From CAIYRG01 sp964494505 (GTDB lineage: Bacteria; Pseudomonadota; Alphaproteobacteria; Micropepsales; Micropepsaceae): DNA of 15,152 nt. The stretch is from NCBI GenBank assembly GCA_964494505.1, contig CAZBRO010000050.1, positions 1 through 15,152 of the forward strand. The letters run 5' to 3'. Made by a program: the position numbers and the translations under genes. The notes beneath the pieces are model-generated. The model was not told the DNA's origin. It did not search any database and saw only the letters and a list, made by a program, of their open reading frames with translations. Positions 1 through 8,036 of the stretch are shown piece after piece. Every line of letters begins with the position of its first letter. The stretch's first letter is position 1.

Positions 1-51
1 CAGCCCTGAATCAATTCGGGATTCACGCGTCAAGGAATTTGTCCACGCCGC

Positions 52-576
52 CTAGTATTCCGTGATCATCAAGCGAAACACGCTGGAAAGAACGGTATTG
101 CTTTCTACTGCCGACTGGTGGTTGACGAACACTTCAATCGTTGGTCGACTTCTAAAACCAACAGTACAAGCGCCGTTACGCACCTGTTCGAGGTCGAAGG
201 TGACACAGGGAATCTTTCGTTGCTTGCTGACGTTTCCCACGTTGCCTGCAGCGGCCCCGACCCCACTAGTCAAAAAGAAAAGCCCGACGTCGGCATTGAC
301 CACCTGGTCGGTTCTTAGCATTACAGGTGTAAGGACAAGGTTCCCTACACGGAGCTGCTTCCCAAAGAGCGCATTGAGCTCCATCGCTTCCCGGCCCGAT
401 CGCGGCGAATCGGTGGCGAAGACGATCCCCACACGAACCTCGCCAGCGCCAAACCGTTCAATGAAACTGATTGCTCGCCCGGCGACCACCACATCGGTTT
501 GCGTTAGCGCGGCATTAGCGCGCCCTACAGCCATCACCAGGGCAAGAGCCAAACCAAGCGATATCGCGGCTTTCAT
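52..576 (-). CDS. Periplasmic YfiR/DUF4154-like protein
   Basis: A 174-residue exported protein from the ATG at 576. An in-frame TTG at 588 would add four residues, but the ATG starts directly at a good signal peptide (MKAA, hydrophobic run to about residue 20, ANA cleavage site). The mature part has alternating strands and a C-terminal pattern (CVTFDLEQV..GACTVGF, then IEVFVNHQSA, then LSSVFRLM) that resembles the end of YfiR/DUF4154 proteins, where a single Rossmann-like domain ends in an 'inference of strand, N-x-x-A, leucine-rich helix' block. YfiR in Pseudomonas is a periplasmic repressor of a diguanylate cyclase. In proteobacteria such proteins often sit next to TonB-dependent receptors, as here, 22 bases after the receptor stop. 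The usual N-terminal Trp-Pro motif is not evident, so a generic periplasmic binding protein remains possible. A downstream kinase or cyclase partner would lie outside the window. Confidence 0.6.
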   Translation of the reverse strand: MKAAISLGLALALVMAVGRANAALTQTDVVVAGRAISFIERFGAGEVRVGIVFATDSPRSGREAMELNALFGKQLRVGNLVLTPVMLRTDQVVNADVGLFFLTSGVGAAAGNVGNVSKQRKIPCVTFDLEQVRNGACTVGFRSRPTIEVFVNHQSAVESNTVLSSVFRLMITEY

Positions 577-598
577 GGCTTTTCTCAAGCGTTCTGAT

Positions 599-2659
599 TC
601 AGTAGTTCACGCTAAAGGTTGCGAACACGCGCCTTTCGACCATTGATCCAGCCGCGGTTTGCATTTGCGACGGCACTCCGAGGTTCTGGCCCGAAATCGC
701 AATTGTCGCCCAATCGGTCAACCGATAGGCGATACGCGCATCCAACGACAGATAATCTTGAATAGGCGACAGGAAAGAGCCCCTATTGAGGGGTAGCGAT
801 TGAAGACCCTGGGTCGGCGACTGATAATCTAGATAGCTGTCGATCTCCCATGGTCCGCTGGCCCAGCCGAGATTGGCTTTCACTACATGCTTTGGCGTGA
901 CATGCTGGAAATCGGCGTAGGCGGTTCCGCCGACCGCGATTGGAATGAAATGGTCGGCGATGGACTCGAAACGGTAATTCACGCCCCAGCGCCAATTAGT
1001 TTCGAACGCACCCGTTAAGGAAAGTTCGACGCCCCGGCCGATTGAGCTGCCGATATTGTTATGGATGACAAAAGGAGGCGGCCCAGAGCCTGGAATGGTT
1101 CCTCCTGTGAGGCTTATGAAATCTGTACCTGTCTGCGAGAAGGCCGCAACCCGAAATTGGCCGGCAACCATCGACAAAGTGCGGTCCCAGTCGATCTCGT
1201 AATTGTTGACGTCAGTAGGTTCGATGTCTGGAATGCCAGTGATGTTTGAACCCGGCGCGTGAAGCACGAAGGCCCCGAAATCGGCAAGGCTGGGGAGTTG
1301 TATGCCCCGGCTGACAATCAGACGGAGCGTGTCTGCGTCACTCGCTTTCCACACCAAGCCGCTGCTGTAATTAAACTCAGTAATCACGTGATTCCAGTCG
1401 GCATTGGTGAAAGGATAGCCGGCGGGAACCGATCCCATACGTCCTAGATGCAAATTATCCCACCGCACCGCGTTGGTCAGTGAGAGTGAGGGCGTGACGT
1501 GCCAATCCCACATCCCGCTGGCGGCATAATCGTCGTAGAAGATCGTGCCGCCCGCGAATGGCGTTGTATCGACGGAGTTATGACGGTATTCGAGCGCCGC
1601 ACGAAAGGTATGATCTACCCCGAGCTTGAAGATATCCTGAAGTTGGGAAACAGTCTCCTGTCCATCAAAGTTGAAATGCGTCCGCAGAGCGTTGAACGAA
1701 TGTTGTGACACCCAATTGTGGTAAACGGTCGCCTGCAAGAGACCCAAGCCCGTCTCGGCGGTAACCTGCCCCTTCAGCGAACTGGTGAACAGTTGATCGT
1801 GCGAAAGCGAATAGGTGGGACCGATATCGTTTGATCCTGTCGTGCTGTGGCTAGCTTCGATTCCGAGATGTATGGTATTGCTGAGGCGGAACACGCTATC
1901 AACATCGACCGCGAAATGATCGTTGGGGGTCCGCAACTGCGTGCCGGCGGAAGCTGGCACGGGTGTCGAGAAATCGTCGTCGCGCTTTCCGCTTCCGGAA
2001 AGACGAACGCCCCCGCCATCGAATTTGAAGGTTTTTACGGCGGATGCCTCCTCCATTCCCTGCGTACCACCGGTTACGGATGCCGTGTTTACATCGTCGT
2101 AAAGCGGATTGTACGTGATGATGTTAATGACGCCATTGACAGCATTGAAACCGAAAAGCGCGGCATTGGGGCCCTCAATGATCTCGATCTGACGGATCGC
2201 TCCGAGCTCCAAGGGCAGCGCCTGCCATGGCGTATAGCCATAATGATCGGCATAGACTTGCCGTCCATCGATGAGCACCAGTACGCGCGGGGAAAAGGAT
2301 TGGTCGTAGCCGCGTAAACCGACATCGGCATTGTTACTGGTCCAGCGCATAACGTCGACGCCGAGCACATGCTTAAGTATACCGGGAATGTCCGTGGCTC
2401 CAGAGCGCCTGATCTCGTCCGCTGTGACGATCTGCATGTTCACAGGTGCGTTGGATACTTTGTTTGGTGAGCCTGTGGCGCTGGTCGTCACCGCTTCGCC
2501 GAAGAGCTGTTCCAAGGCGCCATAGTCGATCGTTTGCGCTAGCGCTGGTTGCACGGATGATACCGCGAGAGCCACCACCAGGGCGAAGACCAGGAGATCT
2601 GGCCGGAAGTTTCGGCCCGAGATGCCTGCTTTCCAAGCCGGCTTTTTATTCTGGCTCAT
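599..2659 (-). CDS. TonB-dependent outer-membrane receptor
   Basis: A 686-residue outer-membrane transporter. The N-terminus has a long basic region, a hydrophobic stretch (LLVFALVVALAV) and a signal-peptidase site at ALA-Q near residue 41. The plug domain follows at about 60-180, with VTADEIRRSG, GVDVMRW, VLVLIDGRQVYADH, IEIIEGPNAALFGFNAVNGVINI, all hallmark plug segments. The rest is a beta-barrel rich in alternating aromatic strands, ending in the typical terminal aromatic residue (FATFSVNY). The length of under 700 residues fits small receptors such as BtuB-like or catecholate-type ones. The substrate cannot be told from sequence. The gene is first in an operon with the YfiR-like gene. 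No strong Shine-Dalgarno sequence precedes the ATG. The barrel and plug are uninterrupted, so the gene looks functional. Confidence 0.93.
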   Translation of the reverse strand: MSQNKKPAWKAGISGRNFRPDLLVFALVVALAVSSVQPALAQTIDYGALEQLFGEAVTTSATGSPNKVSNAPVNMQIVTADEIRRSGATDIPGILKHVLGVDVMRWTSNNADVGLRGYDQSFSPRVLVLIDGRQVYADHYGYTPWQALPLELGAIRQIEIIEGPNAALFGFNAVNGVINIITYNPLYDDVNTASVTGGTQGMEEASAVKTFKFDGGGVRLSGSGKRDDDFSTPVPASAGTQLRTPNDHFAVDVDSVFRLSNTIHLGIEASHSTTGSNDIGPTYSLSHDQLFTSSLKGQVTAETGLGLLQATVYHNWVSQHSFNALRTHFNFDGQETVSQLQDIFKLGVDHTFRAALEYRHNSVDTTPFAGGTIFYDDYAASGMWDWHVTPSLSLTNAVRWDNLHLGRMGSVPAGYPFTNADWNHVITEFNYSSGLVWKASDADTLRLIVSRGIQLPSLADFGAFVLHAPGSNITGIPDIEPTDVNNYEIDWDRTLSMVAGQFRVAAFSQTGTDFISLTGGTIPGSGPPPFVIHNNIGSSIGRGVELSLTGAFETNWRWGVNYRFESIADHFIPIAVGGTAYADFQHVTPKHVVKANLGWASGPWEIDSYLDYQSPTQGLQSLPLNRGSFLSPIQDYLSLDARIAYRLTDWATIAISGQNLGVPSQMQTAAGSMVERRVFATFSVNY

Positions 2660-2742
2660 TTGCCGCGCCGATCTTGAAGCGGAAAGTACCTCGGATGGCT
2701 TTCATCTTGGTTATTTTTGTGTGTGCGCGAGGACTGTCACTC

Positions 2743-2774
2743 AGTATGAGTTTTTGCCTCATGACATTTGTCAA
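2743..2774 (-). promoter_or_regulatory. Candidate promoter/operator of the TonB receptor operon
   Basis: On the minus strand a perfect TTGACA lies at 2769-2774, embedded in the short palindrome TGACAAATGTCA (2762-2773). A CATACT hexamer at 2743-2748 could be a -10 element, but the 20-base spacing is longer than normal. The elements are 85-115 bases upstream of the receptor ATG. The rest of 2660-2880 shows no gene on either strand that I can support. Confidence 0.3.
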
Positions 2775-2880
2775 CTTTTGGGCGTCTTGGCAGGAAGATT
2801 TCCTTCCCAGGGCAAAACGAGGGTCTGTAGGACCGAAGCCATCCTGGAAGCTCCAGACGGGACGCGATCACTGGTCCGCC

Positions 2881-3044
2881 TTAACTGTCTACGAGCTGGA
2901 CGTCGAATTTCTGCCGGCGCAGGATTCGTATGACTTCATCGGCGCTGAGAGGGCGGCTAAAATAGTAGCCTTGAACACTTCGGCAACCGATACTCATAGA
3001 GACGTCAGTTATTCAATTGTCTCCACGCCTTCTGCAATTGTTCG
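2881..3044 (-). pseudogene. C-terminal remnant of an EAL-domain (c-di-GMP phosphodiesterase) gene
   Basis: Reading the minus strand from about 3044 gives TIAEGVETIE, then a stop (TAA at 3009-3011, one transition from CAA Gln), then LTSL. After a single-base frame change it continues as GCRSVQGYYFSRPLSADEV and IRILRRQKFDV up to TAA at 2881-2883. AEGVET..EQL..L...GC..VQGYYFSRPL is the signature end of EAL phosphodiesterase domains, including the conserved Glu of AEGVET. Only about 55 C-terminal residues remain and both a nonsense and a frameshift change are visible, so the gene is dead. It is joined in frame to an IS3 transposase fragment just upstream, and the intact parent gene is not in the window. 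Confidence 0.8.
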
Positions 3045-3056
3045 ACGATTAGCGTG

Positions 3057-3116
3057 CCCGCCAAGATAACTGATAGCCGAGTGCCTGCGTTTCGTGTTGT
3101 ACATGCGCTCAAGCTG
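3057..3116 (-). mobile_element. IS3-family transposase (OrfB) C-terminal fragment
   Basis: In the same minus-strand frame that leads into the EAL remnant, residues QLERMYNTKRRHSAISYLGG are encoded. This matches the conserved end of IS3-family OrfB (DDE integrase) proteins, typically ER.YN..RRHSALGYLSP.EFE. The match stops at the point where the PxEF element is expected and changes into EAL-like sequence. No start, catalytic DDE residues or inverted repeats remain. It is probably the scar of an insertion and deletion. It begins four bases from the stop of the SciP-like gene. Confidence 0.6.
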
Positions 3117-3120
3117 CCAA

Positions 3121-3414
3121 CTACATGTCTCCACCGTGGCGTTTCAGTCTCCGTATGTGCTCCAAGGTCCTGTTCCTTAGGCCGTATGCGCCAAGGCGCT
3201 CAAATGCGAATTGCCATTCGAGAAATTCATCGCGAGTGAGACTATAGCGCCAGCATGCTTCTTCCATGCTGAGCATACCTCCGGTCACAGCCATGACGAC
3301 GTCCGCCTTGCGGCGCAGTACCCAACGTCGAGTATTTGCCGGCGGAAGATCACCGGGCGTCATCAAACTTCCATCCGGACGCCTCACAATTATGGCTTTT
3401 GAAGTCCGTGTCAT
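3121..3414 (-). CDS. SciP-like DUF1153 protein (CtrA-inhibitor family)
   Basis: A 97-residue protein from the ATG at 3414. A longer reading from a TTG at 3462 adds 16 residues with no family support. The core RRPDGSLMTPGDLPPANTRRW, then RRKADVVMAVTGGMLSMEEAC, then RYSLTRDEFLEWQFAFERLG is the DUF1153 helix-turn-helix-like fold. SciP, the Caulobacter member, binds CtrA and blocks its activation of transcription in the swarmer cell; it also contacts DNA. This copy departs from the usual family at its C-terminus (LRNRTLEHIRRLKRHGGDM instead of the short ending near RxxxxQxYR), so it may be a paralogue rather than the core cell-cycle gene. It stands alone, beside the transposase scar. Confidence 0.75.
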   Translation of the reverse strand: MTRTSKAIIVRRPDGSLMTPGDLPPANTRRWVLRRKADVVMAVTGGMLSMEEACWRYSLTRDEFLEWQFAFERLGAYGLRNRTLEHIRRLKRHGGDM

Positions 3415-3578
3415 AAAGCCACATTGCGATACTAATCTACTGTAGCTTTTGACTTTTCTCAAATTACATTAGCCGCGGGAGAAAGTCTTTCCGTCAAGAG
3501 TGGCGCTGCCGTCCCGTTCCGGCGTGCTCTGTCCCATTGGTTTGATAACCTTGAAAGCACTTGAGCGCTCGCAGCTTA

Positions 3579-3597
3579 ACAGAATCCCCTATTCTGT
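3579..3597. promoter_or_regulatory. 19-bp palindrome upstream of the lipoprotein gene
   Basis: A perfect 7-base inverted repeat, ACAGAAT, five bases (CCCCT), ATTCTGT. It ends 18 bases before the lipoprotein ATG and just before its purine-rich ribosome-binding stretch (AGGGGG at 3605-3610). It could be a repressor operator or a 5' mRNA hairpin. No clear -35/-10 pair was found in the 3415-3578 stretch. Confidence 0.4.
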
Positions 3598-3615
3598 AAG
3601 GATCAGGGGGCGGGC

Positions 3616-4299
3616 ATGGGGGACAAACGTAACAAATCCGGGCGGTTCGCCGGGGCGGCACTCGCGGTCTCCCTCGCAATTCCACTTTCCGGCTGTATCG
3701 CGGCGGCCGTTCCTCTGGCCTATGCGGCTATCGCCGCTACGTCGGGCTTCGAGGCATACAAGGTGGTTCAGACCTCGACCGGGGGCTCGATCCACGTGGG
3801 GTTCGTTGGACAAGACGGAAAGGAAAACCCGCCCCAGCCGTTGCCCACGGTCCGTCGCGTCGCCGTATGGCCCTCCGACGAAGGCAACGTGCGCTTTGCG
3901 GAGAAATTATCCGCATCCGGGCGTTTCGACGTGACGCCGCCCGCGCGCGTGGCGGTCATTCTCGCGGGCGCAAAGATGGCTACCGACCTCACTCAACTTA
4001 CGGAGCGAGAACAGGTGGACGCATTTGAGACGGTTTGCCAGGAATCCCACGCCGATCTCATCTTTGCCTCGCGCGCGCTAGGTTCGTCGGTTAACGCAAA
4101 CACCTTTTCTCTCTCCCGCGCAAACACAACGAGCCGAGCCGATCTGTTTGCCTTTTCATGCGCCAAGAGATCGATTATCTGGCGCGACCAGATAGCACTC
4201 GTCATCGACCTTGGAGAAAAGGTGCCTTCGACGGCGGAAATCGCACAAGCGGGTGGAGATGCGTGGGCGGAGCGCGTCATGCAAGCGCCCACCATCTGA
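3616..4299 (+). CDS. Putative lipoprotein of unknown function
   Basis: A 227-residue protein with a basic N-terminus, a hydrophobic segment and a lipobox LSGC, with the lipidated Cys at residue 27. It is followed by a small hydrophobic/alanine-rich stretch (IAAAVPLAYAAIAATSGFEAYKVVQ). The body has alternating strands (VRRVAVWPSDEGNVRFAEKL, FDVTPPARV, ADLIFASRALG, WRDQIALVIDLGEKVPS) in an arrangement like periplasmic lipoproteins of the GNA1162/CsgG-like class, but I do not recognise a named family. The start is supported by AGGGGG five bases upstream. A hairpin follows the stop. Base composition is higher in GC than the large secreted gene downstream. Confidence 0.8.
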   Translation: MGDKRNKSGRFAGAALAVSLAIPLSGCIAAAVPLAYAAIAATSGFEAYKVVQTSTGGSIHVGFVGQDGKENPPQPLPTVRRVAVWPSDEGNVRFAEKLSASGRFDVTPPARVAVILAGAKMATDLTQLTEREQVDAFETVCQESHADLIFASRALGSSVNANTFSLSRANTTSRADLFAFSCAKRSIIWRDQIALVIDLGEKVPSTAEIAQAGGDAWAERVMQAPTI

Positions 4300-4304
4300 T
4301 CTTT

Positions 4305-4320
4305 AGCCCCTCGCGGGGCT
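4305..4320 (+). terminator. GC-rich hairpin after the lipoprotein gene
   Basis: AGCCCC, loop TCGC, GGGGCT forms a perfect six-pair stem starting six bases after the lipoprotein stop. The T run after it is short (TTCC), so it may be a weak intrinsic terminator or a 3' stabilising hairpin. Confidence 0.5.
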
Positions 4321-4352
4321 TCCGCGGCGGCGATTGAGGGGGAGACTATCGA

Positions 4353-4703
4353 ATGAGGGCGCCAGCCTCCATTGTATTGGTCATGGCAGCGGCTTGGGTC
4401 TCCCCAGCTCTGGGTCAGGCCGCCCTCAATTACCGCGAAGATTTGCCCCACCAAATGATGATAGGCTCGATGCCGAGCCCGACGCCCTGCGACGTGCGTA
4501 TCAATCACGGATACCACGATGAGAACTGTCTCTGGGACCCGCGCTTCCACCACTACGTGGATGTCAAGGACGATCCGCGCAGAAGACAGTTGCTTGAAGA
4601 AGCGAATGTAGCCGCTGGGCCACGAGGAGATTTCGTCGGTGATTCCTTCGGCAGGCCCGGCTTTTACCGGCCATCGAATGCGGACAAAAAATCCGCCCCG
4701 TAA
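4353..4703 (+). CDS. Small secreted protein of unknown function
   Basis: A 116-residue protein with a clear signal peptide (MRAPASIVLVMAAAWVSPALG-QA, cleavage near residue 21). The mature part is hydrophilic, with two Cys (CDVRINHGYHDENC) that could form a disulphide, and several His and Asp residues (HHYVDVKDDPRRR). A purine-rich GAGGGGGAG stretch ends ten bases before the ATG. It follows the lipoprotein on the same strand after the hairpin. I do not recognise the family. Confidence 0.6.
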   Translation: MRAPASIVLVMAAAWVSPALGQAALNYREDLPHQMMIGSMPSPTPCDVRINHGYHDENCLWDPRFHHYVDVKDDPRRRQLLEEANVAAGPRGDFVGDSFGRPGFYRPSNADKKSAP

Positions 4704-4797
4704 GTAGCTCCTCCAGGCGGTCTGTGCCCGAGCGGATGTGAGTCCTACTTTAGCGGGCAATTCTGTGATCTAGTCGCAAGAATTGCGGGGGGCTCAG

Positions 4798-7700
4798 ATG
4801 GCTTCGAAGAATATCTCTAAGGCTCTTAGAATCCCAGCGCGGGAACCGAAGGCAACACGCGCATTTGCATTCTTTTGTAGCGTTTTTCTTCTCTCCAATG
4901 CGTCGGCGTACGCGGACCCGATGCCGATTAGTAATATCTTCGACGCATTCAATATGCAACCCAACGGCGACTTTACCCCTATCTGCCATGGAGCTAACTG
5001 CCAAACAGACATCACATATGTCGGGAGTCCTGCCGCCCCAAACTGGGGCTCTAATACAGCATTCGGAGCCATCTATACAAATATCAATACGGCAACATTC
5101 GCCGCTACAGGAGACGAGGCGAGGGAACCGAAAAACGAGGGTGACGGCGCCACCTTCATTCTCACCGATCACTACGATATGGCCGATTCTAGTGTGTATC
5201 ACGTGACGGGTGGCGAGATTTACCTAACGCCTCAACCGATGACAATCAACAGTATCTCTGATCTGCAAAACATTCAAAATTTTCCTTCTGGTAAGTACGT
5301 CCTCGGGTCCGACATCAATGCGACAGGTTTTAACTATTCGGCTTTCGATTTTAGTGGTTCGCTAGATGGGCAGGGACATACGATCAGCAATCTCACGGTG
5401 GTAAGCTCCCAAAGTGGCGGGTTATTCAGTACAAATACTGGGTCAATTGAGAATCTCAACTTACAAAACATTTCTATTACGGCGGGTTCTGTAAGCAATG
5501 CAGCTTCCCCAGATTACCAACCTGGGAACATAGGAGCGATTGCAGACAGCAATGCGGGAATCATATCGAATATTACAATAAGCGGCACCTCGCTGATTGG
5601 CGTCGTTGGTAGCAAAGTCGGAGGAGTGGTCGCGTCTAACACAGGGCTTATAGAAAACACATCAGTGCAGGGGGCATTCAGCACATCAGGTTCAAATGAT
5701 TATGGGGGCATCACCGGAGGTGTCGCGGCCTACAACTTAGGTATAGTCCGGGATACCTCGACTACCGTATCCATCACAGCAGCGGGAAATGTACTAGCAG
5801 GTGGAATCGTTGGCCTTAACGATGGTTCAATTTTCAGCCACGGAACAATAGACCATTCGACCGCAGCGGGAGAGATTACTGGAGGAGATACGGGCCAGAC
5901 TGGCGGGTTAGCTGGCCTTAGCGCTGGGTCCATCTCCGCGTCAACATCTTCGATTACGGTCGTCGGCGGCTCGAACGCCTACGTCGGTGGCCTTGTGGGG
6001 TTAAATGGTGGTCCCATTGAGCAAAGTTCTGCCACGGGAAATGTGACGGCTGGCGTACAAAGCTTAATTGGTGGGTTGGTGGGGTTTCAAGGAATTCCCC
6101 AGCTGGGGTCCAGAATAGATCAGTCGTTTGCCACCGGGAACGTAGCGGGTGGAGCAGGTAGCACACTCGGTGGACTCGTGGGGTGGAATTTGGACACGCC
6201 GATTACTACGTCCTATGCCTTGGGCGCTGTAACTGGGAACGGCAGCAATGCAATCGGAGGCTTGGTAGGAAGAAATGGTGCTTGTCAGCCCTGCTTGGCA
6301 TCCATCGACCAATCCTATTCAGCCGGACGGGTGTCTGATCCGAATGCACAAACCATTGGCGGCTTGGTCGGGTTGAATGAAGATGCTTTCCGGTCAGCTT
6401 CTGTCTCTAATGCTGCTTGGGACATTCAAAGGAGCGGACAGTTATCCGGAGCTGGTAGTGGCACCACCTTCGATGCGAGCGGGCTTACCACTGCTGAATT
6501 GAAATCTGGCAATCTTCCGAACGGATTTGATCCGACGGTATGGAGGACAACTCCGGGCCAGTATCCGACGCTTCAGTGGCAAGCGGCAGTAGCACCGCCT
6601 CCAAGTTTGCTCTCAGCGCCGATTGCAGTCGCTCTTAGCAATCTAGCCTATTTGTCGGCGTCTGTTATCATGAGCGGTCATTTGCCTGTTGGTTATTCAA
6701 TGCCACCTGGTTATTCCGTCGCAATGTTAAATGGAATGCCGCTGGAGTTTGGCAAGACGGATTACTTTCATGCAGTCGTCTTTCAAGGACCGTCAAATAT
6801 AGGCCTCGTCATATCATTTCAGGGTTCTAACGGGTTTCCCAACAATTTAATCACATCTCCCAGCAATTGGGCCGACTTGGGTTTCCTCGGTTGTGCGAGC
6901 GATTGCACGCTTAATTCATTTTATCAATTTGCTCAAACTGCTCTAAACATAGCGGAAGGAATTGCTGAGCTGAACGGAGGAGAATCTATTCATCTCACGG
7001 GTCATTCGCTTGGCGGTGGCATCGCTCAGATTCTCGGCAGCGTTGCGGGCATCGACACTGTAACGTTCAACGCGCCTGGCACACAGGTCTTCATGCAATC
7101 TCGAGGCCTTGTGCCTAGTGGCGACAACAGCAATATAAAAAACTATCGCATGGCTGGCGACATCATCTCCTTGCTACCTGGCAAGGATACACAGGTCGGC
7201 GAAGTGATCACGTTGCCAAGCCAAAAGCCCAATTCTCTTGACCCACTTTCGTGGCAATTCAACCATGATATAAAAACTATCATTGGTGCTATCAATCAAA
7301 CACCAAGCAGCGACTTTAAACCGGGCATAAGTGGGCAAACTGATACATCCTCTCTCTATGTCCAGATTGGAGACATTGATGTCACCGTCCTCGATGGGGT
7401 GACATTTGTTTCGTTGAAAGCGGGGGTAGAAACGTTCGACTTTGCCGTACAGGGGAGCGTTCAATATCTTCTCGGATATAGTCCAGACCCCATCGGTTTC
7501 AATTTTGCGGTCGGTGCAGGCGACCCGAATTTTGCGTCGGTTACGTTGCCTGTTCAATCTGGCCCGTATGATATAGAGGCACTTATCGGCGGAATGTGGC
7601 AGGCTGAGGGTCTTTTGCTTTCCCTTGATACCTTTGTTTTTCCCGATGGGGGTGTGAGCGATTTCCGAGTGCTGGATGTTGATCGGCTTAATTTGCCTTT

Positions 7701-7884
7701 TATTGCTGACGTGACATTCGCCGGCGACGGCCAATTCACCGGCACCATCAGCCCGATTCAAGCACCCGAACCATCATCACTCACACTGTTTGGCTCTGGC
7801 CTACTTATTTTCGTTTTTTCGTCGATCCGATCGTTGCAGCGGCGTCTGCGAGGGATTTACAGCCAACGCTGGCAATGGAACTGA
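4798..7884 (+). CDS. Exported GLUG-repeat / lipase-like / PEP-CTERM protein
   Basis: A 1028-residue surface or exported protein. The ATG at 4798 is chosen because GGGGGG lies just upstream; a TTG at 4783 adds five residues. Residues 1-39 form a signal peptide ending at AYA-D. Residues about 190-530 carry eleven GLUG-type repeats (GGLVGLN, GGLVGWN, GGLVGRN and variants), the kind of beta-helix found in adhesins and filamentous-haemagglutinin-like proteins, followed by the WDIQ..GL..AEL block often closing such arrays. Residues about 610-830 are a class 3 lipase-like alpha/beta hydrolase: ISFQGSN near the oxyanion hole, GHSLGG with Ser737, then AGD (Asp788) and FNHD (His823) as a plausible triad. 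Near residue 990 is PEP, followed by a hydrophobic segment and basic residues (RSLQRRLR), a PEP-CTERM sorting signal for exosortase processing. The tail is slightly longer than usual. Confidence 0.88.
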   Translation: MASKNISKALRIPAREPKATRAFAFFCSVFLLSNASAYADPMPISNIFDAFNMQPNGDFTPICHGANCQTDITYVGSPAAPNWGSNTAFGAIYTNINTATFAATGDEAREPKNEGDGATFILTDHYDMADSSVYHVTGGEIYLTPQPMTINSISDLQNIQNFPSGKYVLGSDINATGFNYSAFDFSGSLDGQGHTISNLTVVSSQSGGLFSTNTGSIENLNLQNISITAGSVSNAASPDYQPGNIGAIADSNAGIISNITISGTSLIGVVGSKVGGVVASNTGLIENTSVQGAFSTSGSNDYGGITGGVAAYNLGIVRDTSTTVSITAAGNVLAGGIVGLNDGSIFSHGTIDHSTAAGEITGGDTGQTGGLAGLSAGSISASTSSITVVGGSNAYVGGLVGLNGGPIEQSSATGNVTAGVQSLIGGLVGFQGIPQLGSRIDQSFATGNVAGGAGSTLGGLVGWNLDTPITTSYALGAVTGNGSNAIGGLVGRNGACQPCLASIDQSYSAGRVSDPNAQTIGGLVGLNEDAFRSASVSNAAWDIQRSGQLSGAGSGTTFDASGLTTAELKSGNLPNGFDPTVWRTTPGQYPTLQWQAAVAPPPSLLSAPIAVALSNLAYLSASVIMSGHLPVGYSMPPGYSVAMLNGMPLEFGKTDYFHAVVFQGPSNIGLVISFQGSNGFPNNLITSPSNWADLGFLGCASDCTLNSFYQFAQTALNIAEGIAELNGGESIHLTGHSLGGGIAQILGSVAGIDTVTFNAPGTQVFMQSRGLVPSGDNSNIKNYRMAGDIISLLPGKDTQVGEVITLPSQKPNSLDPLSWQFNHDIKTIIGAINQTPSSDFKPGISGQTDTSSLYVQIGDIDVTVLDGVTFVSLKAGVETFDFAVQGSVQYLLGYSPDPIGFNFAVGAGDPNFASVTLPVQSGPYDIEALIGGMWQAEGLLLSLDTFVFPDGGVSDFRVLDVDRLNLPFIADVTFAGDGQFTGTISPIQAPEPSSLTLFGSGLLIFVFSSIRSLQRRLRGIYSQRWQWN

Positions 7885-8036
7885 TGCGTTTCTACGTTAT
7901 GTCGAAAAACGGTCTGACAGGTCTGACTGTTTGCGTCACGTGTGGCGGGTGCCTGCAAGGCGGCTGTAGCCGTCATCAGATGCTTACTCTACACGCGTAT
8001 GATTGATTGGTCGGGTTTCATGCTACACTTTGCGAT

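Noticed and set aside
1..33. Possible start of a next operon gene on the minus strand (TTG at 33, or GTG at 25).
   Set aside because: At most eleven codons are visible and neither start has a convincing ribosome-binding site, so no call is made.
2446..3069. A 207-codon plus-strand open frame overlapping the TonB receptor start.
   Set aside because: It is antisense to the receptor N-terminus and to the EAL remnant, has a low-complexity Arg/Ser/Pro composition and no start signal.
7174..7761. A 195-codon minus-strand open frame inside the large secreted protein.
   Set aside because: It lies antisense to the hydrolase and C-terminal region, which carry clear motifs; its own translation shows no domain.
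7911..7983. Short repeats (GTCTGAC twice; CGGCT/AGCCG) after the large secreted gene considered as a terminator.
   Set aside because: The stem is only five pairs and no T run follows.
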